From an uncultured Shewanella sp. (GTDB taxonomy: Bacteria > Pseudomonadota > Gammaproteobacteria > Enterobacterales > Shewanellaceae), in NCBI RefSeq assembly GCF_947497935.1, contig NZ_CANMIO010000016.1, positions 1 to 64,000 on the forward strand: DNA of 64,000 nucleotides, written 5' to 3'. The notes under the pieces were generated by a model that was not told the origin of the DNA, did no database searches, and was given only the letters and a program-made list of their open reading frames with translations. Positions 26,337 through 34,957 of the stretch are shown in pieces. Position 1 is the stretch's first letter; the number at the start of each line of letters is the position of its first letter. Both the position numbers and the translations under genes were made by a program.

Positions 26337-26406
26337 CTTTTCTCTTTATTGCCTCGGCAATTATTGCTGTGCAATGCATGCCGAGGCGGTTAACTAGTTA
26401 GGCGGC

Positions 26407-28440
26407 TTATTTAGCTGCGTAACCTGTTCCATCTAGAATGTTTTGTGCTTGCGTAACATAAGTTAGCGCTGCATCTAGACGCTTCTGGCTATAACGGAAG
26501 CCATGCACACCCCAAGAACCGTCTTTCTTGATTAGATCAACAGTCTCTTGTGCTTTCTCAGCTAGCATTAGTACTTGAGTCTTGTCTTCAGTAGACAGCT
26601 TAGTCACTTCTAATAGCTGGTCGATGCGTACAAGAGCTTGCTCAACCTTAGTGAAGACTTCCTTAACAGGTGTTTGCATCTTCTGCACTTCACCATAAAT
26701 TTCTAACTGGTCTTCGTAATGCAGGCCTTTCTCAAGCTCAGACTGGAACTGGCTGTGACAACCTTTGTTCTCAACCACGTCGTGGTCAGAGATCGAGGTA
26801 CGAGCACAAGACCACATTAAGTCTAAGTAGTTACGACCTTCTTCGTTCTTAGCAACAGTCCAACCTTTACCAGCCTTAGGACCTTGAGTACGTGGCTCAC
26901 CTTCTGGAGGGTTAAGCGTCTTCAGTGTTGGATCAACCTGGATCTTCCACATGTGAGACTTACGTACTGCGTCAAAACCAGCTTGGTCAGGGAACTGCAG
27001 TGCCTTGAAGTTTTCACAGCTACCCATGTTAGGCATGTGACAGCTTTGACAAGTTTGCTTGTTGTGTGTATCTGAGTTTTCAGCAATCAAAGTCTGTGCT
27101 TCGTGACAGTCTTTACAGTCTTTCTTCAGCTTTGGCGTAGTGAAACCAGACTGCCAATCACCATCAGTCACTTCGTGTGGATCGTGACATGTAGTACAAC
27201 GCATGCCCTTCTCGTAGTGCACAGAGTTATACATCTGTGAACCTTCAGTACCACATGATGGACATAGTGACTTCATCTTCACACCGAAGGCGTATTCACG
27301 CTTTTCTTGTGCTTGAGGCGTGTCAGCAAGTGTTGGGTCGTACTGGAAGCGTTGGTGACAACGTTCACAGTTAGACTGCATACCGCCAGTACCGCCATCT
27401 AAGTGACCGCCCGCGCCATGACACTCTTCACAAGCGATACCACGAGAAATCGTGTGCTCTTGTAGCTTCTTAGGATCACCTAACGCATCGAAGAACTCTT
27501 GCTTGTTTTGGAAGTCAAACTTGAACGTATGACAAACTTCACAGTAAGAACTTGCAGGTTGGAACAACATCTCTTTTTCGTACTTAGCACCGTATGAGCT
27601 CATACCTTGCTGGTGCGAACCTGAACCACCGAAACCCGCTAAGGTTGTTGGGAATTCTGGGATAACATCGTTAATTTTCTTAGACATTTCTGGCGTTAAC
27701 CATTCAGCCCAACCACGAGAGAACTGGTTAGCACCCGCTACCATTTTACCGGTACCGTCGCGTAATAACCCGTCTCTGATGTGGTAAGTACCACGCACTA
27801 GCCACGCATCGATGAAACCGTATTTAGTACGAGGCGTACCAACAGTTGCATAGATCATGTCTGGCGTAATACCGTCTGGCAAAATAGACGTGTCTTTAGT
27901 GTTGTACATGGTCTTTTCAATGTCGTTATCCACTTCAGGGTGTTCACCTGGGAAACGAATTGTTTTAGCGTGACGCGAACGCTGCCATTTCTCATATTGA
28001 GTCGCATGACATTCAGCACACTTTTCTGGACCAACGAAATTGTTTGGATAATCTAAAATTGATTTAGCACCTAAACGGTACTGAACTGCGCGAGGCGCAC
28101 CAACGCGCTCACTGTAGTTAGGGCTGTGGCCGGTATCTAAATACTCTTCACCACGGTCACTGATATGGTAATCACCAATCAGATTGCCAGACTGCTGGTA
28201 TTTAAATACTGGATGGTTCTCAAATAAATAATCGAATAACTCTTCTTCTTGAACGATATAGTCTTGCAGCGTTTTCACGCCGTTAACTTGTTGCATACCG
28301 TTGTATTCAGAAATAGCCCCTTTAGCGGTTTTACCCATCTGAGGGATGCTGTCATATTTTCCAGCAGCGTTCGCATTGGCAATGGCACCAAAACAAAACA
28401 GCACGCTTAATGCTACCTTGTGTTTCCACCGTCTCATCAT
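26407..28440 (-). CDS. sirA: Octahaem cytochrome c sulfite reductase SirA (MccA family), copy 1
   Basis: A periplasmic enzyme of 677 residues with a signal peptide (about residues 1-25). Seven CXXCH haem sites start at C141, C300, C337, C358, C415, C442 and C464. The eighth is the unusual CX15CH (C545 to C561-H562) diagnostic for MccA/SirA. Non-haem cysteines C393, C396 (CPSCG) and C475 are candidates for the Cu(I) ligands known in Wolinella MccA. Characterised members reduce sulfite to sulfide with six electrons. First gene of cluster 1, 70 bases ahead of the rhodanese gene. All sites are intact, so it should be functional. Confidence 0.95.
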   Translation of the reverse strand: MMRRWKHKVALSVLFCFGAIANANAAGKYDSIPQMGKTAKGAISEYNGMQQVNGVKTLQDYIVQEEELFDYLFENHPVFKYQQSGNLIGDYHISDRGEEYLDTGHSPNYSERVGAPRAVQYRLGAKSILDYPNNFVGPEKCAECHATQYEKWQRSRHAKTIRFPGEHPEVDNDIEKTMYNTKDTSILPDGITPDMIYATVGTPRTKYGFIDAWLVRGTYHIRDGLLRDGTGKMVAGANQFSRGWAEWLTPEMSKKINDVIPEFPTTLAGFGGSGSHQQGMSSYGAKYEKEMLFQPASSYCEVCHTFKFDFQNKQEFFDALGDPKKLQEHTISRGIACEECHGAGGHLDGGTGGMQSNCERCHQRFQYDPTLADTPQAQEKREYAFGVKMKSLCPSCGTEGSQMYNSVHYEKGMRCTTCHDPHEVTDGDWQSGFTTPKLKKDCKDCHEAQTLIAENSDTHNKQTCQSCHMPNMGSCENFKALQFPDQAGFDAVRKSHMWKIQVDPTLKTLNPPEGEPRTQGPKAGKGWTVAKNEEGRNYLDLMWSCARTSISDHDVVENKGCHSQFQSELEKGLHYEDQLEIYGEVQKMQTPVKEVFTKVEQALVRIDQLLEVTKLSTEDKTQVLMLAEKAQETVDLIKKDGSWGVHGFRYSQKRLDAALTYVTQAQNILDGTGYAAK

Positions 28441-28530
28441 TCACTCCTACTTATCATTATTTTATTTTTTCACTGTTTTTTTGCGGGCTTTTTAAAGCCC
28501 ACATTTTTAAAACTAACCGTTCACCGATTG

Positions 28531-28594
28531 AGCTAGACAACTGAGCAAGGGCTATTTTCCATATAAAAAACAGTAAAAATTTGCGCTACAGCAC
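28531..28594 (-). promoter_or_regulatory. Conserved block upstream of sirA copy 1
   Basis: The elements ACAACTGAGCAA, TATTTTCCATAT and AAAAAT-TTGCGCTACAGCAC match the block at 45035-45103 in the same order and orientation, although surrounding DNA does not align. It lies about 90-155 bases upstream of the ATG. It is a likely promoter or activator site; the CRP/FNR consensus match is poor, so no factor is named. Confidence 0.55.
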
Positions 28595-28982
28595 ACTAAA
28601 AAAAGCATTAGAAGCGATTAGATGTAAAAACGGTATTTACATTAAAAAACAAACAGATAAATAGTTACAAAGAGATCTTTTTAGATATAAAAATGGGACT
28701 TTAATTTTCTTTAAAGCGCCAAAAACTTACAAAAGAGCGATTAAAAACCAAGCAAGTATGGTTAAGTGAATCTCGCTAGCTTAGGCGGCATAAGGGCTAG
28801 CGCAGTCGTAATCATAAAGAACTGGATTCATCTCGGTGTGTTGCAACACCATAGTCAATAGATACTCGCCTAGACACATAGTCGAGCACTAAAGACGTTA
28901 AAACATGTTTTAACGCATTATTTGGGGAAGTGAGTTCCATGGATTATTAGCATCTAAATCATGCTTAAAACTATTGTGAGGG

Positions 28983-29049
28983 GGTTTGGTTTGGTTTGGT
29001 TTGGTTTGGTTTGGTTTGGTTTGGTTTGGTTTGGTTTGGTTTGGTTTGG
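28983..29049. repeat. (GGTTT)13 microsatellite
   Basis: Thirteen perfect tandem GGTTT units (28983-29047) plus GG. The tract is intergenic, about 540 bases upstream of sirA copy 1 and 115 bases beyond the end of the 929-codon gene. Perfect long pentanucleotide tracts are prone to slip-strand changes in length. Confidence 0.95.
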
Positions 29050-29162
29050 CAGTGTTGTAGCTCAGGGTTATCTAACTCATGAACAGTAATGACAAATGGA
29101 TGGCTTTATGACAGCTTTGTTTTCAAACGTGCTGCCATAAAACCATTCAGAACTATCAACGA

Positions 29163-31952
29163 TTAACCACGGTTACCAAATAACTTATTTGCCAGTTGTT
29201 TCACTGTACTAGAACAATCTTGCAAAAAGCTCTGCGTAGTCGCGTCAGGCAATGACTCAGCATCTTGGAGCATCTCGAGTAACTCGACACGTTCATCTGC
29301 CGTGAGCCAGTCCTGCATATCAGGCAGGCGGTTTTCAGTCGCGAGTCTGCGTACAAACGCTTGTTGCTCATAACCCTCATGCACAGCAAAGTACACCAGT
29401 GAAGCCTCTGGCACGCCAGCGTTATCGAGCCAATTTAGTGCCCAGCTTTGCTTAGCAATATCCAGCGCATCGCCCATATCACTGTCGCCGTGACGCTCAT
29501 TACCCACCTCTGAATGACTCCAACGCTCGGCCATGCTGATCTCACCCACTTGCATACGACTAGCCACATAGGCGTTCTCGACTGAGCTTCGACCCAACCA
29601 ATGCAAGCCGCGCTTACCTAATTGCGCTAAAAACAGTGCTAAGCGCTCAGCCATTTCAATGGGTAACATCCAGATAAAATCAGCAGGGCCGAGTTTACCT
29701 CGGTACATAGGATACGGGTTCCAGCCCTGCAATTTTGGCATTTTTAACGCCTGCGGACTCAAGGTCTCTAAGCCTTCGCCACTTGCTAGGTAAGCCATGA
29801 GTTTGTCATACAAGGTTTGCGCGCTATCCTCTTCAAAACCTTCTTTCAAGGTATTAAGTAAAGCTTGCTCAAACATCGGCATGATCGGCAGCGAGACCTG
29901 TGGATTACGCGCTTTTACATGCTGTAAAAACTCCAAGACTTGATCTTCACGGCAATACTCAAGCTCTCGCAATAAAGCCTCGAATTGCTTAAGTTGCTGC
30001 CGTCCAATCATGCTGGTGTCAGTGCTATCGACTGTAGCATATTGCTCAACTTTGGCAGCGTAACGCTGGGCAAAACGCGCATCAGCCGGACGATAATCGG
30101 CAACTTGTTGATCTGCCATCAAAGTAAAGGCTTCTAGCATGGCATCTGTTACACCGTATTGCTGTAACAAATCGAATAAAGCGGTCTCGACATCTTGATC
30201 ATTAATCGCCGCATACAGCCCGTAATCAGCTTTAAATTTAACGACGCGATTTATCACCCGCTGCGGCGCAATTGCCAACCACAATTGCCAATGTCTTTTG
30301 GCTAGCATCGCAATATGACTCGATAGCTCAAGCTTGCCAGCACTTTGTAATAACAAGGTGGTTAACATGCAGCGCTGACCAGCATCATGGGTAAACAAGG
30401 TCCAATAAGCTGCTTGTTTGGCGCTGATTTCAGGCCCTGACTTACCGCCGTCTTTTGCCATGTTCGCGCGCACAAGCGCTATCATTTGCGCGTCAATATC
30501 TGCTGCAGCACAATATTCAGCATCAGGCTCTAAACAACAAAGCCACTGACGCAGCGCCTCGTTAGCCTCTTCAGGTACATCGCAATACTTGAGCACAAAA
30601 TCAGTGAGCAACTTACTCAAGTGCTGCTCTAACCATTGCTCAATGGCATCGCGCTCTACGGCGCTAGGCTGATTGTTAAGTCGCAGTGCTAAATAAGCGC
30701 TACTACCAAGGTGCAATGGCATATAAGGCAGCACTTCAACAATCTCTTGGCCGTCACGATGGCCAAGCTCATCACTGAGGCGCTGTAAACGCTCTTGGCT
30801 GATTAAATCTGTTCTTGGATTTAAGCAGCTAAAGAATGAGCGAGCCGTTTTTTCATCCCACTGGATGGCGTTAACTTCTGGCTCTGGTTCAACAGCGGGC
30901 TTTGGTTCAACTGCTGAGGAAGCTTGTGTATCAGCCTCAATTTCAACCTCTGTAGGTTGCATCCAGGCTTGATAAGCGTTTTCAATGCCACTGCGCTGCG
31001 CTTCAGCTACTGCCAAAAAGTCAGATTCAGTGCGAGTTTCAGTCAGTGTTGCCGCTAAAGTGATGATTTCATCTTCAACTTTAGCGCCACAGATTAATTG
31101 CTGCTTTACCTTGTCTTGCCACTGCTCTTGCTCATCTTCAAACTCCCAGCGCTCAGCTCCCACTGGCCAAGCGCCCATGCTGCCGTAATACTCAAACAAC
31201 ATCTGGCTCAAAGAGCTAGGCTCATCAGCAAGCATCAAAACCGGGCTCGCTTGCAGCCGTGATAAAAGCTCAGTTTTAAAATAGTTGTAATCGTCAGGCT
31301 GGGATTGTAGGTGCGATAGCAAGTCTGCTTGCACCGCATCATCTTCTTCAAAAAAGTAGCGGCGTACTTCTGCGCCATCGCACCAAACGTAAGCCTTGAT
31401 CAAATCACGAGTCCAGCCAAGCTTACCGACTAAGCCACTGAGCAAGCAAAGCGGTGCCGTCATAGCCTGCGTATCCCAGTAAGGCACAAGGAAACGCGCT
31501 AGCATAGGGCTATAACTGGCATCGGTCTCAACCAGCATATACAAGGCTTCGATACCAAAAGCGTTGTGATCATCTAGCCAAAGATCGTTAGAATCGTTAC
31601 GGCTGCGAGAAAATGCCACCAAAGCCTCGACAGTTTCAACCACCGCAGGCATGAGATCTGGAAAGTTTAACGCAGCACCGAATAGTACCGGCTCAGTGAT
31701 AAAAGCGTGTTTCTCGTCAAAACGGCAAGTATTCAGCGCTTGCTCGACCAAAGCGCGGTTCTCGCCGGTATCTTCTAAGGTCAGAGTGCTGCCAGTAGGC
31801 GCTACAAACTGCACATTGAGCAGCAGGTTCATGGTTAAGCGAAAGGCCGAACCATCGCTTATTCGCTGACGATACTCGGCAAGTGCACAGGTAATACTCT
31901 CTGGGGATTGGGGATCAACAACGATAGCAACATACTTATCAAACTGGGCCAT
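29163..31952 (-). CDS. Large soluble protein of unknown function
   Basis: A 929-residue protein without signal peptide or membrane segment, acidic and mostly helical by composition. I do not recognise a domain. An acidic/proline linker (about residues 345-365, PKPAVEPEPEV) separates two large parts. The ribosome site AAGGATG precedes the ATG. It lies alone between the two sir clusters on the same strand. Ordinary codon use and an intact frame argue that it is a real gene. Possible roles cannot be derived from sequence alone. Confidence 0.8.
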   Translation of the reverse strand: MAQFDKYVAIVVDPQSPESITCALAEYRQRISDGSAFRLTMNLLLNVQFVAPTGSTLTLEDTGENRALVEQALNTCRFDEKHAFITEPVLFGAALNFPDLMPAVVETVEALVAFSRSRNDSNDLWLDDHNAFGIEALYMLVETDASYSPMLARFLVPYWDTQAMTAPLCLLSGLVGKLGWTRDLIKAYVWCDGAEVRRYFFEEDDAVQADLLSHLQSQPDDYNYFKTELLSRLQASPVLMLADEPSSLSQMLFEYYGSMGAWPVGAERWEFEDEQEQWQDKVKQQLICGAKVEDEIITLAATLTETRTESDFLAVAEAQRSGIENAYQAWMQPTEVEIEADTQASSAVEPKPAVEPEPEVNAIQWDEKTARSFFSCLNPRTDLISQERLQRLSDELGHRDGQEIVEVLPYMPLHLGSSAYLALRLNNQPSAVERDAIEQWLEQHLSKLLTDFVLKYCDVPEEANEALRQWLCCLEPDAEYCAAADIDAQMIALVRANMAKDGGKSGPEISAKQAAYWTLFTHDAGQRCMLTTLLLQSAGKLELSSHIAMLAKRHWQLWLAIAPQRVINRVVKFKADYGLYAAINDQDVETALFDLLQQYGVTDAMLEAFTLMADQQVADYRPADARFAQRYAAKVEQYATVDSTDTSMIGRQQLKQFEALLRELEYCREDQVLEFLQHVKARNPQVSLPIMPMFEQALLNTLKEGFEEDSAQTLYDKLMAYLASGEGLETLSPQALKMPKLQGWNPYPMYRGKLGPADFIWMLPIEMAERLALFLAQLGKRGLHWLGRSSVENAYVASRMQVGEISMAERWSHSEVGNERHGDSDMGDALDIAKQSWALNWLDNAGVPEASLVYFAVHEGYEQQAFVRRLATENRLPDMQDWLTADERVELLEMLQDAESLPDATTQSFLQDCSSTVKQLANKLFGNRG

Positions 31953-32198
31953 ACAACATCCTTGGCGATTGAATATAATAAGAAAACAAATAGATAGTGG
32001 GAGAGAAGAGTACTCCGCAGCACAAGAAAATGCGAATCAAAGTTGGGAGATATGGGGGGGCACAGATCCCTGCTACACCGCCATCCATGTCAATATCACA
32101 CGACTCTGGTTTATAAAGAGTTTCCAGCGTACTTCGGCAGCTCCGATGGGGAATGGGTGTTTTCTGTAGGTTCTGTGTACTGAATTAGCACAGAATAA
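31953..32198. other. Intergenic region with left inverted repeat
   Basis: No gene seen. A 21-base element at 32136-32156, containing CGATGGGGAATGG, is repeated in inverted orientation at 32917-32937 (19 of 21 match). The sequence TCTGACCCCACTTTT at about 32207-32221 resembles a common small repeat found in many proteobacteria. Confidence 0.5.
32136..32156 (+). repeat. Left copy of imperfect inverted repeat
   Basis: A 21-base element matching the reverse complement of 32917-32937 at 19 positions. Together the two copies enclose the secreted-protein gene and its microsatellite promoter, about 800 bp in all. Confidence 0.7.
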
Positions 32199-32723
32199 CT
32201 ATCTTACTCTGACCCCACTTTTCCTAGCATTAGGATCCACCAAAGTGCTTAATGCTGTATCTGTTGGGCATGTTGCAGTATCTGAACCGGAGCTACTAAA
32301 ACTAATACTTGATTTTGAGAGGTTAGCATTACTCGTTGCTATTTGAATTCCATTTTTATAAGTAGACAAGTATTCAGCAACCATCGCATATCCTGAAACA
32401 TCTTGAGCTGATAAATCTCGACTCCAAGCCATCGCTGGATAAAAAGGCGCTTGATTACTATGGCCTACGCGAAAAGAGTAAACGTCTTTTGTGGTAGGAT
32501 TAACTAAAATAATATTTCGAGCTATCGAACCACAGGTAGAGTTATCTGGTGTCGGTGGAGAGATAGGGTCAGTGGAGTTACATTGTAACTTTGGCGCATA
32601 CTTCAATTTTGCTATATCTTTAGCATTTTCGAGAGATGTACACTCCTTACAAAAAAAGGCTTCATCTGCTTTAATAGATAAACATATAAATATTAAAGTC
32701 AACAATAAAAACTTATTAAACAT
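32199..32723 (-). CDS. Small secreted cysteine-containing protein of unknown function
   Basis: About 174 residues with a signal peptide (FNKFLLLTLIFICLSIKA). The mature part starts DEAFFCKECTSLENAKDIAK and has five cysteines. It is unusually A/T-rich compared with its neighbours. The ATG at 32723 is preferred, since AAGGA (32733-32737) lies nine bases before it; the ATG at 32732 directly touches that site. The last codons (KSGVRVR, stop) are read from AAAAGTGGGGTCAGAGTA, which looks like an intergenic repeat, so the original C-terminus may have been replaced. Signs of foreign origin: base composition, flanking inverted repeats. Confidence 0.65.
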   Translation of the reverse strand: MFNKFLLLTLIFICLSIKADEAFFCKECTSLENAKDIAKLKYAPKLQCNSTDPISPPTPDNSTCGSIARNIILVNPTTKDVYSFRVGHSNQAPFYPAMAWSRDLSAQDVSGYAMVAEYLSTYKNGIQIATSNANLSKSSISFSSSGSDTATCPTDTALSTLVDPNARKSGVRVR

Positions 32724-32770
32724 TACAATCATTCCTTGATCATTTTTTATTCAGACAAATAACCTATAAC

Positions 32771-32815
32771 AAAACAAAACAAAACAAAACAAAACAAAAC
32801 AAAACAAAACAAAAC
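32771..32815. repeat. (AAAAC)9 microsatellite in promoter region
   Basis: Nine perfect AAAAC units; on the minus strand, (GTTTT)9. The tract begins about 47 bases upstream of the preferred start codon of the secreted-protein gene and runs into the position expected for the -35 element, with TTATAG/TATAGG as a possible -10 next to it. Length changes would move promoter elements. Confidence 0.93.
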
Positions 32816-32823
32816 ACAATAGC

Positions 32824-33330
32824 CTGATTACAAATTCATTAAATTAACCACCTAACTTTTTTTCAAAACCAAATAGAAAATACAAAATTAAATCTCCCGC
32901 TTTATCACAGGTAATACCATTCCCCATCGAAGTTGCCAAAATACGGAAATGAAAATGCCGTGGAACCATCATGGATGATGGTTCAGGCTCGGGGGGCAGG
33001 CCGTTCTATGGCATCCATGCCATCACGGCATTTGTGAATCCATTCACATCAGATGTCCCATCTGAGTCGTTAGGCTATTTTTATTGGAGCATGAGGCCCG
33101 TATCTAATGCATGTAACTTTGTCTGGGGCGCAGGGGGTTCGCTAAGGGGGACAAGCGCTTTCCCCCTTGGCTCGACTCTTTACAAAAGAATAGGGGCGAA
33201 GCGCCACGACGTTGATTGTTAGACGCAGTCTAACTTATAGGTCAAGCGCAGCTTGATTGCCTTTCACTGTAAAACGCGAGTCAGGCGTAGCCTGAATAGC
33301 TCAAACCACAAAGCAATACCCAAGCTAAGG
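32824..33330. other. Intergenic region with right inverted repeat
   Basis: No convincing gene. An 83-codon open frame (32971-33222, plus) has no ribosome site or family and is rich in Gly/Ser from a GC-rich stretch; it looks like the remnant of a mobile or repeat element. The right inverted repeat lies at 32917-32937. Short repeated phrases (AGGCGTAGCCTGA, AAGCGCAGCTTGA) at 33230-33300 resemble the intergenic repeats at 17.0-17.3 kb. Confidence 0.45.
32917..32937 (-). repeat. Right copy of imperfect inverted repeat
   Basis: The reverse complement matches 32136-32156 at 19 of 21 positions. It shares the CGATGGGGAATGG core. See the left copy. Confidence 0.7.
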
Positions 33331-33335
33331 GCACA

Positions 33336-33362
33336 AAAAAGCCCACATAACCGTGGGCTTTC
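33336..33362 (-). terminator. Terminator at the end of sir cluster 2
   Basis: The stem AAAGCCCAC / GTGGGCTTT with loop ATAACC is preceded on the plus strand by an A-run, so it terminates minus-strand transcription. It lies about 85 bases after the regulator stop codon. Confidence 0.82.
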
Positions 33363-33445
33363 AAAGTGGGACTCTGTCCCATGATGCTAACTGTTAGACA
33401 CAGTCTAACCAACCAGCTCAGCTCGATATGAGCACTAATATCGAC

Positions 33446-34729
33446 TTAGATATCGAATCTCTCATAATGGTACCAAGCCGTCACTTGACCAAACAGCGGG
33501 ATAATCCAAACTGCCGTCTTATGATCCTGATGAATTCGGATGAAATACACCTCTTTATCCTTAATATCGCGCTTGCGTAAATCTCGATAAAAACGCACCG
33601 CCGAATCATTCAATTTATCCGGTTTAATCAAATCCTTCTGCTCGACTTTAACCTGGAAAATATCCGCCTCAAGGCCACCGATCATGCCCGAGTATTGCTT
33701 AAACTTACCGCGGATCTTGTACTTAATCGGTGTGGTTAGACAGTCTTGGTCGGTGATACAGGTCGAAGAGTGAAATTCACCGGTATCTGAAGAGTCATAG
33801 ATGAGCGACATATTGATGTCGGCGCGAATAAGCAGCTCATCTTTAACCGGGAAATACACATCGGCTTGATAGTTATGCTCAAGTAGCGCGCCACCTGTGC
33901 CAGTACTTTCAGGCAGCATCACTCGGTTGTAACGTATGCGTTGCTCCATCGCGCTCGACAAGTCGACAAACTCCTGCAGATTAAGCTCTGCAGGCTCAGA
34001 GTCCACCGAGGTCAAGTTAATTAAGCCCTTACCCGCACACTGCTCTTTATCATTCCCTGGACATAGCGCTATCGAATAGTTTTCACCATCGGTGGCCGCA
34101 AAGGCATTAAAATCTTCATGGCAAGTTAAGAAACTGGTATCGGGGAGTAGATGTTTCTCCCACATAAATGGATGCAGATGCGGCGCATCATCTTTATAAA
34201 GCAACTGCGCACTGCCTTTTAAGCCGCCAACCTTCAGCTCAAATTGCTCATCGCTGCTCCAACGTGCAAGATTCTGATGTACCTTGTGGTAGTCACTGAA
34301 ATACCAGGCCATTACCAGTAGGAGAATAGCAATAACAATGCCTGAAATTTTGACCAATAGAGACACATCGAAAAATGCAGCCTTCATCGACTCAGCGTCA
34401 TTTACCGCCAACATTTTCACATGGGACTGAGTCGAAATATGTAGCTGATAACCACGGCGAGCGATGGTCTTTAACTGAATTTCTCGATAGCCATCGAGCT
34501 TTTTACGCAAGGTACTAATACATTGAGTTAAGGATGTCACCGCCACCACACGATCGGGCCAACCTGCGCTAAGTAACTCTTCTTTTGAGCACACAGGGTT
34601 TGATGACAGTAAAAGACGATGTAATACAGCAGACTCAGAAAAGGTCAAACTGATTTTTTTTCCACTGACATGGTCAACTAACTGGTTGGCTTCCGTATCC
34701 AACTCCAAATACGGAGTAATTTTCAACAC
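33446..34729 (-). CDS. ToxR/CadC-like membrane transcription regulator of sir cluster 2
   Basis: A 427-residue paralogue of the regulator at 17318, of identical length and plan: N-terminal winged helix (TSLTQCISTLRKKLDG, LKTIARRGYQL), one membrane segment (about residues 123-144), large periplasmic domain. The cysteine pairs CPGNDKEQC and CITDQDC are conserved, and an extra cysteine occurs in SFLTCHED. The recognition helix is almost the same in both copies, so they may bind the same sites, while the periplasmic domain differs more. A 228-base gap upstream may hold its promoter. Target is inferred from position. Confidence 0.75.
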   Translation of the reverse strand: MLKITPYLELDTEANQLVDHVSGKKISLTFSESAVLHRLLLSSNPVCSKEELLSAGWPDRVVAVTSLTQCISTLRKKLDGYREIQLKTIARRGYQLHISTQSHVKMLAVNDAESMKAAFFDVSLLVKISGIVIAILLLVMAWYFSDYHKVHQNLARWSSDEQFELKVGGLKGSAQLLYKDDAPHLHPFMWEKHLLPDTSFLTCHEDFNAFAATDGENYSIALCPGNDKEQCAGKGLINLTSVDSEPAELNLQEFVDLSSAMEQRIRYNRVMLPESTGTGGALLEHNYQADVYFPVKDELLIRADINMSLIYDSSDTGEFHSSTCITDQDCLTTPIKYKIRGKFKQYSGMIGGLEADIFQVKVEQKDLIKPDKLNDSAVRFYRDLRKRDIKDKEVYFIRIHQDHKTAVWIIPLFGQVTAWYHYERFDI

Positions 34730-34957
34730 AATTAACCTCTACTACCTAATTATACGTAATTGATATTTACAAATTTATCGACCTTGCAAATTCTACAGCT
34801 AAGTAATTAAGTAGAATGTGATTTTTGGCTCATAATGGTCTAGGTAAGTAAGCCAATTGTCGCTAATGTTCACAAATTTAGACCTTAATGATATTACCTC
34901 TTTAGTAATAGCTTTTTGTAATCACTTTTCTCAGCTTTTACCGAACGTTCAATGCCG

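Larger units (their letters stand above)
28441..29162. promoter_or_regulatory. Upstream region of sirA copy 1
   Basis: No gene seen in about 720 bases. The region holds the sirA promoter, a GCGGGCTTTTTAAAGCCCAC inverted repeat (28481-28502, in the leader), a block shared with the upstream region of sirA copy 2 (28531-28594), a GGTTT microsatellite (28983-29049) and a hairpin (29100-29147) that could end the 929-codon gene. The exact promoter was not located. Confidence 0.5.

Noticed and set aside
26407..28440. Hydroxylamine or tetrathionate reductase (other octahaem cytochromes)
   Set aside because: The CX15CH site, the CPSCG cysteines and the neighbouring NrfCD-type, nos-type and dedicated lyase genes are specific to SirA/MccA.
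28983..29049. Telomere-like or CRISPR-leader sequence
   Set aside because: A simple perfect pentanucleotide microsatellite within a circular-type chromosome context; no related features nearby.
32971..33222. 83-codon plus-strand frame as a gene
   Set aside because: No ribosome site, no family, Gly/Ser-rich translation of a GC-rich stretch within repeat remnants.
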